This document shows, in pieces, positions 1 through 4,902 of a DNA stretch of 5,245 nt. The notes beneath the pieces are model-generated. The model was not told the DNA's origin. It saw nothing but the letters and a program-made list of their open reading frames with translations, and ran no database searches. Each line of letters begins with the position of its first letter. Positions within the stretch are counted from its first letter, which is position 1. The stretch covers positions 1 to 5,245 of the forward strand of contig JACNIV010000102.1 of NCBI GenBank assembly GCA_014382915.1, in the 5' to 3' direction. The DNA is from Candidatus Cloacimonadota bacterium (GTDB lineage Bacteria; Cloacimonadota; Cloacimonadia; Cloacimonadales; TCS61). The translations under genes and the position numbers were made by a program.

Positions 1-809
1 TGGAAGTTCCCAAAAGAGATGAAAAACCTTTTGCCATCTGGGGAATGAGAAACTGCGATACAAAAAGCCTTCTGATGTTAGACAAGGTTTTTGGTGAAGC
101 TCATCAAATGCCTAAAAAAGATATGTATAAAGATCCATATTGGAAAGAAAAATACGACAATTGCCTTGTTTTCAATCTTGCCTGCAATCAACCGCTTTCC
201 ACCTGTTTTTGCAACTGGTTCGATGGCGGTCCTTTCGATAGAACAGGTTCCGATATTTTTGTAGTAGAAACTGATGAAAATTACTTTTTTGAAGCTATTA
301 GTGATAAAGGAAAGAAATTCCTGAAAGATTGCAAAATAACTGAAAATGCATCAGATAAAGAAATTAAAGAAATTGAAAAATTAAAAGAAACAGCCGAATC
401 TTATCTTGCAGAAAAAGAAGATATTTCATCACTTTTTTTTAAAACAAAGGAAATCTGGGATGAACCGATCTGGGATGAGATCGCTGCAAAATGTGTAAAT
501 TGCGGAGCTTGTGCTTTTGTGTGTCCCACCTGTCACTGCTTCGATGTTTCCGATGAAGGGAAGGGAAATAAAGGGAAACGCATCCGGCTCTGGGATTCCT
601 GTATGTTCGCTATCTTTACAAAAGAAGCATCAGGGCACAATCCACGCAGCCAATCCACCCAACGTGTGCGACAAAGAGTGATGCATAAATACAATTATTT
701 TATGGATAGTTATGATGAACATCTCTGCACAGGCTGTGGAAGATGTGTGGTTGTTTGTCCGGTAAATCTGGATATTCGAGAAGTCATTAAGAAAATAATA
801 AATTATTAA
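1..809 (+). CDS. 4Fe-4S dicluster protein, sulfhydrogenase beta / FlxB-like subunit (5' truncated)
   Basis: The frame is open from base 3 to the TAA at 807-809, so this is the C-terminal part of a longer protein; the ATG at 45 is internal (readable upstream residues are EVPKRDEKPFAIWG). Two bacterial ferredoxin-type clusters are visible. One is Cx2Cx2Cx3CP with cysteine codons at 492, 501, 510 and 522, followed by TCHC. The other is Cx2Cx2Cx3CP with codons at 726, 735, 744 and 756. The N-terminal part carries RNCDTKSLLMLD and a second Cys-rich motif (CNQPLSTCFC, 183-212). This arrangement is typical of the beta subunit of sulfhydrogenase / anaerobic sulfite reductase A / FlxB-like proteins, which pass electrons between the flavin subunit and a partner enzyme in the cytoplasm. 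The next gene encodes the matching FAD/NAD(P) subunit and an HdrC lies further on, so a Flx-Hdr type complex is the most likely context. AsrA or HydB are alternative names; the exact subfamily cannot be decided from a fragment. Confidence 0.85.
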   Translation, partial: EVPKRDEKPFAIWGMRNCDTKSLLMLDKVFGEAHQMPKKDMYKDPYWKEKYDNCLVFNLACNQPLSTCFCNWFDGGPFDRTGSDIFVVETDENYFFEAISDKGKKFLKDCKITENASDKEIKEIEKLKETAESYLAEKEDISSLFFKTKEIWDEPIWDEIAAKCVNCGACAFVCPTCHCFDVSDEGKGNKGKRIRLWDSCMFAIFTKEASGHNPRSQSTQRVRQRVMHKYNYFMDSYDEHLCTGCGRCVVVCPVNLDIREVIKKIINY

Positions 810-898
810 AATGATGGATGTTGTAAAATGAATTATTATTTTATAAAAATTTGTTTGTTTCTAAACTTCTTTTTGGGAGTACGCTATCGAATTTCTCT

Positions 899-1004
899 TG
901 TTCCCAAATTCCATTTGGGAACACAATTGAACACGAAACTTTGTTTCGTAAATAGTCAAAATAGAGTTTTTAATAATAATGCATTCCCAAATAGAGTTTG
1001 GGAA
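899..1004. repeat. cluster of palindromic intergenic repeats (three hairpins)
   Basis: The 218-base gap between the two oxidoreductase genes holds three hairpins. Bases 899-908 pair perfectly with 914-923 (10 bp, TGTTCCCAAA, loop TTCCA). Bases 933-939 pair with 943-949 (ACGAAAC, 7 bp, loop TTT). Bases 984-991 pair with 997-1004 (TTCCCAAA, 8 bp, loop TAGAG). The first and third share the same 8-bp stem with different loops, which marks a repeat family rather than a lone terminator. The motif AATAGAGTTT also occurs twice (near 960 and 990). No T-tract follows the hairpins, so a simple intrinsic terminator is not supported. Effects on mRNA processing or partial attenuation between the two subunit genes are possible but unproven. 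Confidence 0.8.
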
Positions 1005-1015
1005 CGAGCAATTTT

Positions 1016-1021
1016 AGGAAG
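1016..1021 (+). promoter_or_regulatory. ribosome binding site that decides the FAD subunit start
   Basis: AGGAAG lies 6 bases before the ATG at 1028. An in-frame TTG at 998 would add ten residues, but it sits inside the right arm of the third palindrome and has no Shine-Dalgarno sequence, so the ATG at 1028 is preferred. Confidence 0.65.
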
Positions 1022-1027
1022 AAGCAG

Positions 1028-1852
1028 ATGAAAAATACATATATTCCCTTTCAAATGAAGGTGAAAAAGATCTATACGGAAAGTCCTGACAGAACATTAA
1101 AGACCTTTGATTTGTCATATTTAAATAAAGAAGATAAATTTGATTTTTTACCGGGTCAATTCTGTGAATTTTCCATTCTGGGAAAAGGTGAATCACCCTT
1201 TGGGATCGCTTCTTCTCCCACAGAAGAAGATATTATTAAATTCACGGTAAACCGCACTGGTTCGGTTACGAACGAAATTCATTATCTTCAGGAAGGTGAT
1301 ATCGTGGGAATTCGCGGACCACTCGGAAACTGGTATCCTGTTGAAAAGTTCAAAGGACAGGATGTAGTGATAATCGGCGGTGGATTTGCTTTCACAACAT
1401 TGCGTTCGCTTCTTATTTATATTCTGGGAAATCGTCGTGATTACGGAAAGATAACCGTGATTTACGGCGCCAGGAATCCCGATCTTTTTATTTATAAGGA
1501 TGAAATAAAAGAATGGGAAAAACGCGATGATCTTACATTGCACCTTACAATTGATAATCCGGTTAAAGGTTGGAATAAACTTACCGGGTTTGTGCCAACG
1601 GTAACCAAAGAAGTTTCTCTCGATCCAACTTCATGGTGTGTTGTTTGCGGACCTCCGATAATGATAAAATACACTCTTCCGGTTCTCACTGAAATTGGTT
1701 TTCCCGATGAGAAAATTTATACCTCTTTGGAAAGACGAATGAAATGTGGAATTGGGAAATGCGGAAGATGTAATATTGGATCAAAATATGTTTGTATTGA
1801 TGGTCCGGTGTTTTCATATGAAGAAATAAAAAGAATTCCGGAAGCGTTATAA
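1028..1852 (+). CDS. FAD/NAD(P)-binding 2Fe-2S oxidoreductase, sulfhydrogenase gamma / FlxA-like
   Basis: A 274-residue cytoplasmic flavoprotein of the ferredoxin-NADP reductase / PyrK-like superfamily. The N-terminal FAD-binding barrel shows LPGQFCEFS (41-49) and ESPFGIASSP (55-64), the form used by the sulfhydrogenase-gamma / AsrB branch instead of RxYS. GIRGPLGNW (94-102) closes the barrel. The NAD(P)-binding domain starts at VVIIGGGFAFTTLRS (113-127), and CGPPIMIK (207-214) is the usual nucleotide-contact loop. The C-terminal tail has C240, C245, C248 and C256 (Cx4Cx2Cx7C), ligands of a 2Fe-2S cluster as in PyrK and HydG. It would take electrons from NAD(P)H (or deliver them) through FAD and 2Fe-2S to the dicluster protein encoded upstream. 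In Flx-Hdr and sulfhydrogenase operons these two subunits are regularly adjacent. The length matches the family (about 270-290). AsrB is an alternative label. The repeat-filled gap upstream is unusually long for an operon of this kind. Confidence 0.88.
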   Translation: MKNTYIPFQMKVKKIYTESPDRTLKTFDLSYLNKEDKFDFLPGQFCEFSILGKGESPFGIASSPTEEDIIKFTVNRTGSVTNEIHYLQEGDIVGIRGPLGNWYPVEKFKGQDVVIIGGGFAFTTLRSLLIYILGNRRDYGKITVIYGARNPDLFIYKDEIKEWEKRDDLTLHLTIDNPVKGWNKLTGFVPTVTKEVSLDPTSWCVVCGPPIMIKYTLPVLTEIGFPDEKIYTSLERRMKCGIGKCGRCNIGSKYVCIDGPVFSYEEIKRIPEAL

Positions 1853-1855
1853 AAA

Positions 1856-1951
1856 TGAATATTGAAAAATGAATATTGAATATTATTTAATAGAGATTGA
1901 AAGAAAAGTCTCTACACTGTGGAGAGAATTGAATATTGAAAAATGAATATT
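1856..1951 (+). repeat. 22-bp perfect direct repeat pair
   Basis: Bases 1856-1877 and 1930-1951 are identical over 22 bp (TGAATATTG, then AAAAATGAATATT). The two copies are offset by 74 bases. Partial copies of the same ATTGAA/GAATATT units continue at 1878-1884, so the region behaves as an AT-rich repeat tract in front of the four-helix-bundle gene. Confidence 0.8.
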
Positions 1952-1964
1952 TATAAAAAGAATT

Positions 1965-2315
1965 ATGAATAAAGAAGAATTGTTAGAAAGAACGAAAAAG
2001 TTTGCGCATAGATGTGTTAAATTAGCATTATCGTTGCCAAAAACAACATTAGGAAATCATATCGCAAAGCAATTAATAAGATGCTCAACATCGGTTGCAG
2101 CAAATTATCATGCAGTCTGTTTGGCTCAATCAAAAGCGAGTTTCACAGCAAAAATTAGTATCGTTTTGGAAGAAGCTGATGAATCTGCTTTCTGGTTGGA
2201 ATTCATAATAGAAGAAAAATTAGTTATGGAAAAAATAATATCATCCTTACTTGAAGAAGCAAAGGAATTAACGGTAATTTTTTTCTCATCAAGAAAAACT
2301 GCCATTGAGAAGTAA
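1965..2315 (+). CDS. four-helix-bundle protein, S23 / 23S rRNA intervening-sequence protein (IVP) family
   Basis: 116 residues, the usual length of the family. Hallmarks are QLIRCSTSVAANYHA (about 36-50), the ISIVLEEADESAFWLEF segment (about 65-81), and C-terminal helices rich in E, L and I, consistent with four amphipathic helices and no membrane segment or signal peptide. Family members are encoded in 23S rRNA intervening sequences of some bacteria and are also widespread as stand-alone genes; their molecular function is not established. No rRNA sequence surrounds this copy. The ATG at 1965 lacks a good Shine-Dalgarno sequence (only AAAAAG nearby), unlike all other genes here, which suggests separate or weak expression. 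It sits between related inverted repeats inside a redox operon and has no evident functional link to its neighbours. Confidence 0.88.
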   Translation: MNKEELLERTKKFAHRCVKLALSLPKTTLGNHIAKQLIRCSTSVAANYHAVCLAQSKASFTAKISIVLEEADESAFWLEFIIEEKLVMEKIISSLLEEAKELTVIFFSSRKTAIEK

Positions 2316-2334
2316 TGTTCAATTTTCAATATTA
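2315..2334 (-). repeat. inverted imperfect copy of the upstream repeat unit
   Basis: The reverse complement of these 20 bases matches 1931-1950 at 17 of 20 positions. It overlaps the last base of the four-helix-bundle stop codon and is followed by an ATTAAAT tandem (2331-2344). Together with the left-hand copies it brackets the gene with inverted repeats. Confidence 0.65.
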
Positions 2335-2359
2335 AATATTAAATTTATAGGAGATATGG

Positions 2360-2836
2360 ATGGCTAAAGATAAAATTATATTAAGTGAAATGGATGCCAA
2401 TTTTAAGAATGAGATCGCATCTATGCCGGGAGCAGAACATTTCCAAAGATGTTTCACCTGCGGCACCTGCACTGCTGCCTGTCCTGTTGCGGAAGTTCAC
2501 GAAGATTATGACCCTCGAAAACTCATCAGGATGTGCATTCTGGGGATGAAAAAAGAAGTATTATCGTCTGATCTTCTCTGGATGTGTTCAAGATGTTATA
2601 CATGCTATGCTCTTTGTCCGCAGGGAGTTAAGTTTTCTGATGTTCTCGATATTCTGCGTGATATGGCTATTAAAGAAGGTTATATTCCCAAAGAACGTTA
2701 TCTAAAAGCAAGGGAATTAGATAAATTTGTTCAGGAATTGCGTTGCGAATTGATCAATCAGAAATTGCATCCGGATAAAAAATTAGATGATAAAATTAAA
2801 ACAAAATTGGAAAAAGAAATAAAAATAAAATGGTAA
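2360..2836 (+). CDS. hdrC: heterodisulfide reductase subunit C-like 4Fe-4S protein
   Basis: 158 residues with two 4Fe-4S motifs in the HdrC arrangement: C31, C34, C37, C41-P (CFTCGTCTAACP) and C76, C79, C82, C86-P (CSRCYTCYALCP). They are separated by the family segment DPRKLIRMCILGMKKEVL, and PQGVKFSDVLDILRDMA follows the second cluster. HdrC relays electrons between the flavin subunit HdrA and the catalytic HdrB. The C-terminus is Lys-rich and soluble, with no transmembrane segment, which argues against a DsrM/QmoC-type membrane fusion. The start ATG at 2360 has AGGAG at 2349-2353. No hdrB follows; the next gene is a TusA-family carrier 40 bases downstream. In Flx-Hdr operons HdrA and HdrB would be expected nearby, presumably upstream of the window. 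The substrate cannot be known from this subunit. Confidence 0.87.
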   Translation: MAKDKIILSEMDANFKNEIASMPGAEHFQRCFTCGTCTAACPVAEVHEDYDPRKLIRMCILGMKKEVLSSDLLWMCSRCYTCYALCPQGVKFSDVLDILRDMAIKEGYIPKERYLKARELDKFVQELRCELINQKLHPDKKLDDKIKTKLEKEIKIKW

Positions 2837-2876
2837 AATACAAAGCGTAAAGCACAAATAAAAAAAGGAGGGTAAA

Positions 2877-3104
2877 ATGCAAGTAGATCAAACTTTAGAT
2901 TGCAAAGGGCTTTCCTGCCCGATGCCGATTATTAAGTTGGCTAAAACGATCAAGGCAATGAACAGTGGTGAAGTTTTGGAACTTCTGGGAACTGATCCCG
3001 GTTCTAAAACCGATGTTCCTGCCTGGTGCGAAAAAACAGGGAACATTTTTCTTGAGCAAGCTGAAGATGGCGGTACTTTTAAATTTTACATTAAGAAAAA
3101 GTAA
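2877..3104 (+). CDS. TusA / YeeD / YedF-family sulfur carrier protein
   Basis: A 75-residue small cytoplasmic protein with the family motif LDCKGLSCPMPIIKL. C14 in the CPxP motif is the predicted persulfide (or selenosulfide) carrying residue; C9 and C51 (PAWCEKTGN) are further cysteines. DPGSKTDVPAWCEKTG is typical of TusA relatives. The length fits a single-domain carrier and lacks the extra domain of full-length YedF. A strong Shine-Dalgarno (GGAGG, 2867-2871) precedes the ATG, and the next gene begins 11 bases after its stop. Pairing with a YeeE/YedE transporter is the recurrent TsuB-TsuA (YeeD-YeeE) and YedF-YedE arrangement, in which the carrier accepts sulfur from the channel on the cytoplasmic side. 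Whether the cargo here is sulfur or selenium is not shown by the sequence. Confidence 0.92.
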   Translation: MQVDQTLDCKGLSCPMPIIKLAKTIKAMNSGEVLELLGTDPGSKTDVPAWCEKTGNIFLEQAEDGGTFKFYIKKK

Positions 3105-3115
3105 AGGAGTGACCC

Positions 3116-4333
3116 GTGTTTAAAAAAGGAGTTTTAAGAGAATTATTCGATACACTGTTCGGCAAAACCTGGCCTATGTGGGTTGGTGGAATTTTACTGG
3201 CATTATTGAATATTCTTCTTTTCGTGATCAAATATCCGTGGGGTGCAAGCGGAGGTTATGTAAATATTGGACAGAACCTTTTCCAAAACCTCGGAGCAAA
3301 AAGTCTCGGAACAAGCACTCCGATAAGTCTGCACACAGTTGCATTACTGAATATCTTCATCGTTCTTGGAGCATTTATTTCATCTTTGTTCTCCAAAGAG
3401 TTCAGTATTAAAGTAGCTCCTGTCGGTGAACTTGTCAAAGGTCTTATTGGTGGTGCATTGATGGGGATTGGTGCAACTGTTGGAATCGGTTGTACAACCG
3501 GTGGATTTTTCAGTGGAGTTCCGGCACTTTCCGGAGGAGCTTTGTTCCTTTCTCTCGGATTTATGCTGGGAACTATCGTAGCTCTCAAATACCTTTTGTG
3601 GGAGATGGAAGCACTGCCTAAAATGAGCATGGGAAAATCTTGCACATTACTTCCGGGAACAGGAAAGAAAACCGGTTGGCAAAGATGGCTTGGATGGATT
3701 CTTATTGCTGTTGTTTTGTATATCTTCAGCAATTATACAGGGAAAGGAACTTCCTTATCGAAAATTCTGGGCTGGCATGTATTTATCGCACTCATTCTTG
3801 GAATAATTCTGCAAAGATCACGTTATTGCATTGTCCGTGCTTTTAGAGAACCATTTATGACAGGTGAAGCAACGGCTCCGGTGGCAATAATTATCAGCGT
3901 TCTGGTTGTTCTTATTGGCTTTACTGTTCTTAAATATTTTGGGGTTGGAAATGCAGGAGAAACAGCAATTCGAGCTATTGAAATGAAATCTGTTTATGCT
4001 AATTTCTGGCTAAGTGCTTTAATAGGTGGATTTATCTTTGGTCTGGGAATGACAATTGCGGGTGGCTGAGCTGTGGGAACACTCTGGCGTGCCGGAGAAG
4101 GTCATGTAAAACTGTGGATGTCAATTATTGGATTTGTAATAATGGCTCCTGTTTCCAAAGGATTTATTGTTCCTGCTGTTTTTAAGATTCTTCCTGAATC
4201 TTTGCGCAGTAAATTGTTTCTGCCGGATGTTTTAGGTTATACCGGTGCAGTTGTTCTCCTTTTGGTAATACTTCTGCTGTGGTATGTGTTTGTGAAATGG
4301 AATGAAAAGACCGGAAAATTTTCCGCATTATAA
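3116..4333 (+). CDS. YeeE/YedE-family sulfur (or selenium) compound transporter, predicted selenoprotein (Sec318)
   Basis: Read through the in-frame TGA at 4067-4069, this gives 405 residues, the normal size for YedE-type proteins; without readthrough there would be two fragments of 317 and 86 residues. The start is GTG 3116 with AAGGAG at 3104-3109. It is a polytopic inner-membrane protein with about ten hydrophobic segments (roughly 22-40, 74-92, 107-131, 140-161, 190-207, 217-233, 254-275, 296-317, 332-352, 372-393). Signature motifs of the Sulf_transp (YeeE/YedE) family are present: GIGCTTGG with C126, QRSRYCIVRAFREP with C238, and GMTIAGGUAVGTLWRAGEG with the TGA-encoded residue 318, where relatives have Cys. 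In the related Spirochaeta thermophila YeeE, conserved cysteines line the thiosulfate path. By motif position Sec318 would be one of the chemically active residues, which is inferred without an alignment. The two halves stay in one frame and keep family sequence on both sides, so a decayed gene is unlikely. A TusA-like carrier precedes it and two rhodaneses follow. Selenium-compound transport (YedE/FdhT) is the alternative to thiosulfate uptake. Confidence 0.9.
4067..4069 (+). other. in-frame TGA read as selenocysteine
   Basis: This codon is the only internal stop in the gene. It lies exactly at the family Cys position in GG-x-A-x-G-T-L-x-R-A-G-E-G, and the frame continues for 87 further codons of family sequence. 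TGA differs from TGC or TGT only in the third base. All seven genes that end in the window use TAA, so TGA is not used as a terminator here. SelA/SelB/SelC/SelD are not in the window. Confidence 0.85.
4070..4106 (+). promoter_or_regulatory. candidate bacterial SECIS element
   Basis: Immediately downstream of the TGA, CUCUGG (4082-4087) pairs with CCGGAG (4092-4097), giving 6 bp including one U-G wobble, with a CGUG apical loop at 4088-4091. The loop begins 18 nt after the TGA and has G at its second position followed by U. This is within the general bacterial SECIS pattern (apical loop roughly 16-37 nt downstream, a G among the first loop bases; the GU step is contacted by SelB in E. coli). 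A weaker lower stem is possible between 4072-4076 and 4102-4106, with an internal loop between. The bases also encode the conserved GTLWRAGEG, so some pairing could be incidental. Confidence 0.65.
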
Positions 4334-4345
4334 AGAGGAGGAGAA

Positions 4346-4885
4346 ATGAAAAAAATAAATTATCTGATAATTCTTTCTGCAATTCTTTTTCTAATCTCTG
4401 GTTGTGGAAAAGGATTTTCTGAAGGTGGAGTATTTACAGACAGCAAAGCAATGGTGGCAGAAGCAAAAGCTGGCATCAACGAAATCACGTATGAAGATTT
4501 CAAAGCTAAACTGGAAAAAGAGGAACTGAGAGTTATTATCGATATAAGAGAACCGGGTGAATTTGCAGAAGGATATATAAATCAGCCAGATGAAAACGAT
4601 GAAAAAGAATATCCGGAAGCAATGACGAAAAACATTCCAAGAGGCTTATTGGAATTTAAAATAGCTGATATAACTTTTTGGAAAAATCGAAAAAATATGC
4701 CGTCTAAAGATAATGAAATCGTTATTTACTGTAAATCAGGTGGTAGAGGAGCTTTAGCTACTGAAACCTTAATGAAGCTCGGTTATAAAAACGTTCAAAA
4801 CCTGAAAGGCGGTTACAAAAAATGGCTTAATCCAAATGAATCAGAGGAAGAAGATACACCAGCTGAATCAGGCGGATGCGGTTAA
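4346..4885 (+). CDS. lipoprotein rhodanese-like sulfurtransferase
   Basis: 179 residues. The N-terminus is a lipoprotein signal (MKK, hydrophobic stretch, LISGC with C20 as the lipidated cysteine), so the domain should be anchored outside the inner membrane. The single rhodanese domain spans about 46-162: VIIDIREPGEFAEGYI (64-79), NIPRGLLEFKI (96-106), and the active-site loop CKSGGRGALA with C129 as the persulfide-forming residue, then GYKNVQNLKGGYKKW. About 16 acidic residues are inserted between GYI and NIPRG, where typical domains run straight on (GHIPGAxNIPRG). An acidic tail ends in SGGCG, leaving C178 next to the C-terminus. AGGAGG (4336-4341) precedes the ATG, 12 bases after the transporter stop, which implies co-transcription. 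The likely role is handling sulfane sulfur for the adjacent transporter; the donor and acceptor are unknown. Confidence 0.9.
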   Translation: MKKINYLIILSAILFLISGCGKGFSEGGVFTDSKAMVAEAKAGINEITYEDFKAKLEKEELRVIIDIREPGEFAEGYINQPDENDEKEYPEAMTKNIPRGLLEFKIADITFWKNRKNMPSKDNEIVIYCKSGGRGALATETLMKLGYKNVQNLKGGYKKWLNPNESEEEDTPAESGGCG

Positions 4886-4902
4886 AAAAAAGGAGAAAAG
4901 AG

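Larger units (their letters stand above)
1853..2340. other. insertion-like module: repeats plus four-helix-bundle gene between two operon genes
   Basis: Between the stop codon of the FAD subunit gene and the ribosome binding site of the HdrC-like gene lies a visibly more AT-rich block with one S23/IVP-type gene. On the left is a 22-bp perfect direct repeat (1856-1877 and 1930-1951). On the right, at 2315-2334, is an inverted, imperfect copy of the same unit (17 of 20 bases match 1931-1950). Between the left copies, TCTCT at 1909-1913 can pair with AGAGA at 1923-1927. No transposase and no clear target-site duplication is present. The arrangement looks like a small cassette dropped into a redox operon; mobility is inferred. 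Confidence 0.45.

Noticed and set aside
998..1027. TTG start at 998 for the FAD subunit
   Set aside because: It lies inside a repeat hairpin and has no ribosome binding site. ATG 1028 has AGGAAG at good spacing and starts where family similarity begins.
828..1031. 67-codon ORF in the gap between the dicluster protein and the FAD subunit
   Set aside because: It is a translation through the palindromic repeats (VPKFHLGTQ and FPNRVWERA come from the hairpin arms), has no Shine-Dalgarno sequence, and overlaps the start of the next gene.
1068..1092. Missing RxYS FAD motif in the FAD subunit as an oddity
   Set aside because: The form seen (ESPFGIASSP, encoded further on at about 1190-1219) is the normal variant in the sulfhydrogenase-gamma / AsrB branch, so it is not unusual. 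No separate signal was found in this stretch.
1909..1927. Intrinsic terminator after the FAD subunit gene
   Set aside because: TCTCT/AGAGA gives only a 5-bp stem with a 9-base loop and no T-tract follows, so termination is not supported.
3256..3732. 158-codon reverse-strand ORF and other antisense or out-of-frame ORFs
   Set aside because: They lie wholly within strongly supported genes, have no ribosome binding sites, and their translations show no recognisable domains.
3116..4069. Pseudogene or nonsense-mutated yedE
   Set aside because: There is one TGA only, exactly at the family Cys position, with no frameshift, intact sequence on both sides and a plausible SECIS hairpin. A random nonsense mutation or sequencing error at this codon is possible but less likely.
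4067..4069. Alternative genetic code with TGA as Trp or Gly
   Set aside because: TGG is used normally for Trp throughout the window, and no other gene contains an in-frame TGA. A general reassignment should show several. Cys/Sec also fits the motif better than Trp or Gly.
4073..4333. Separate small membrane protein starting at GTG 4073
   Set aside because: It continues the upstream frame directly after the TGA and begins in the middle of the family signature (AVGTLWRAGEG). It has no ribosome binding site, so it is the C-terminal part of the transporter.
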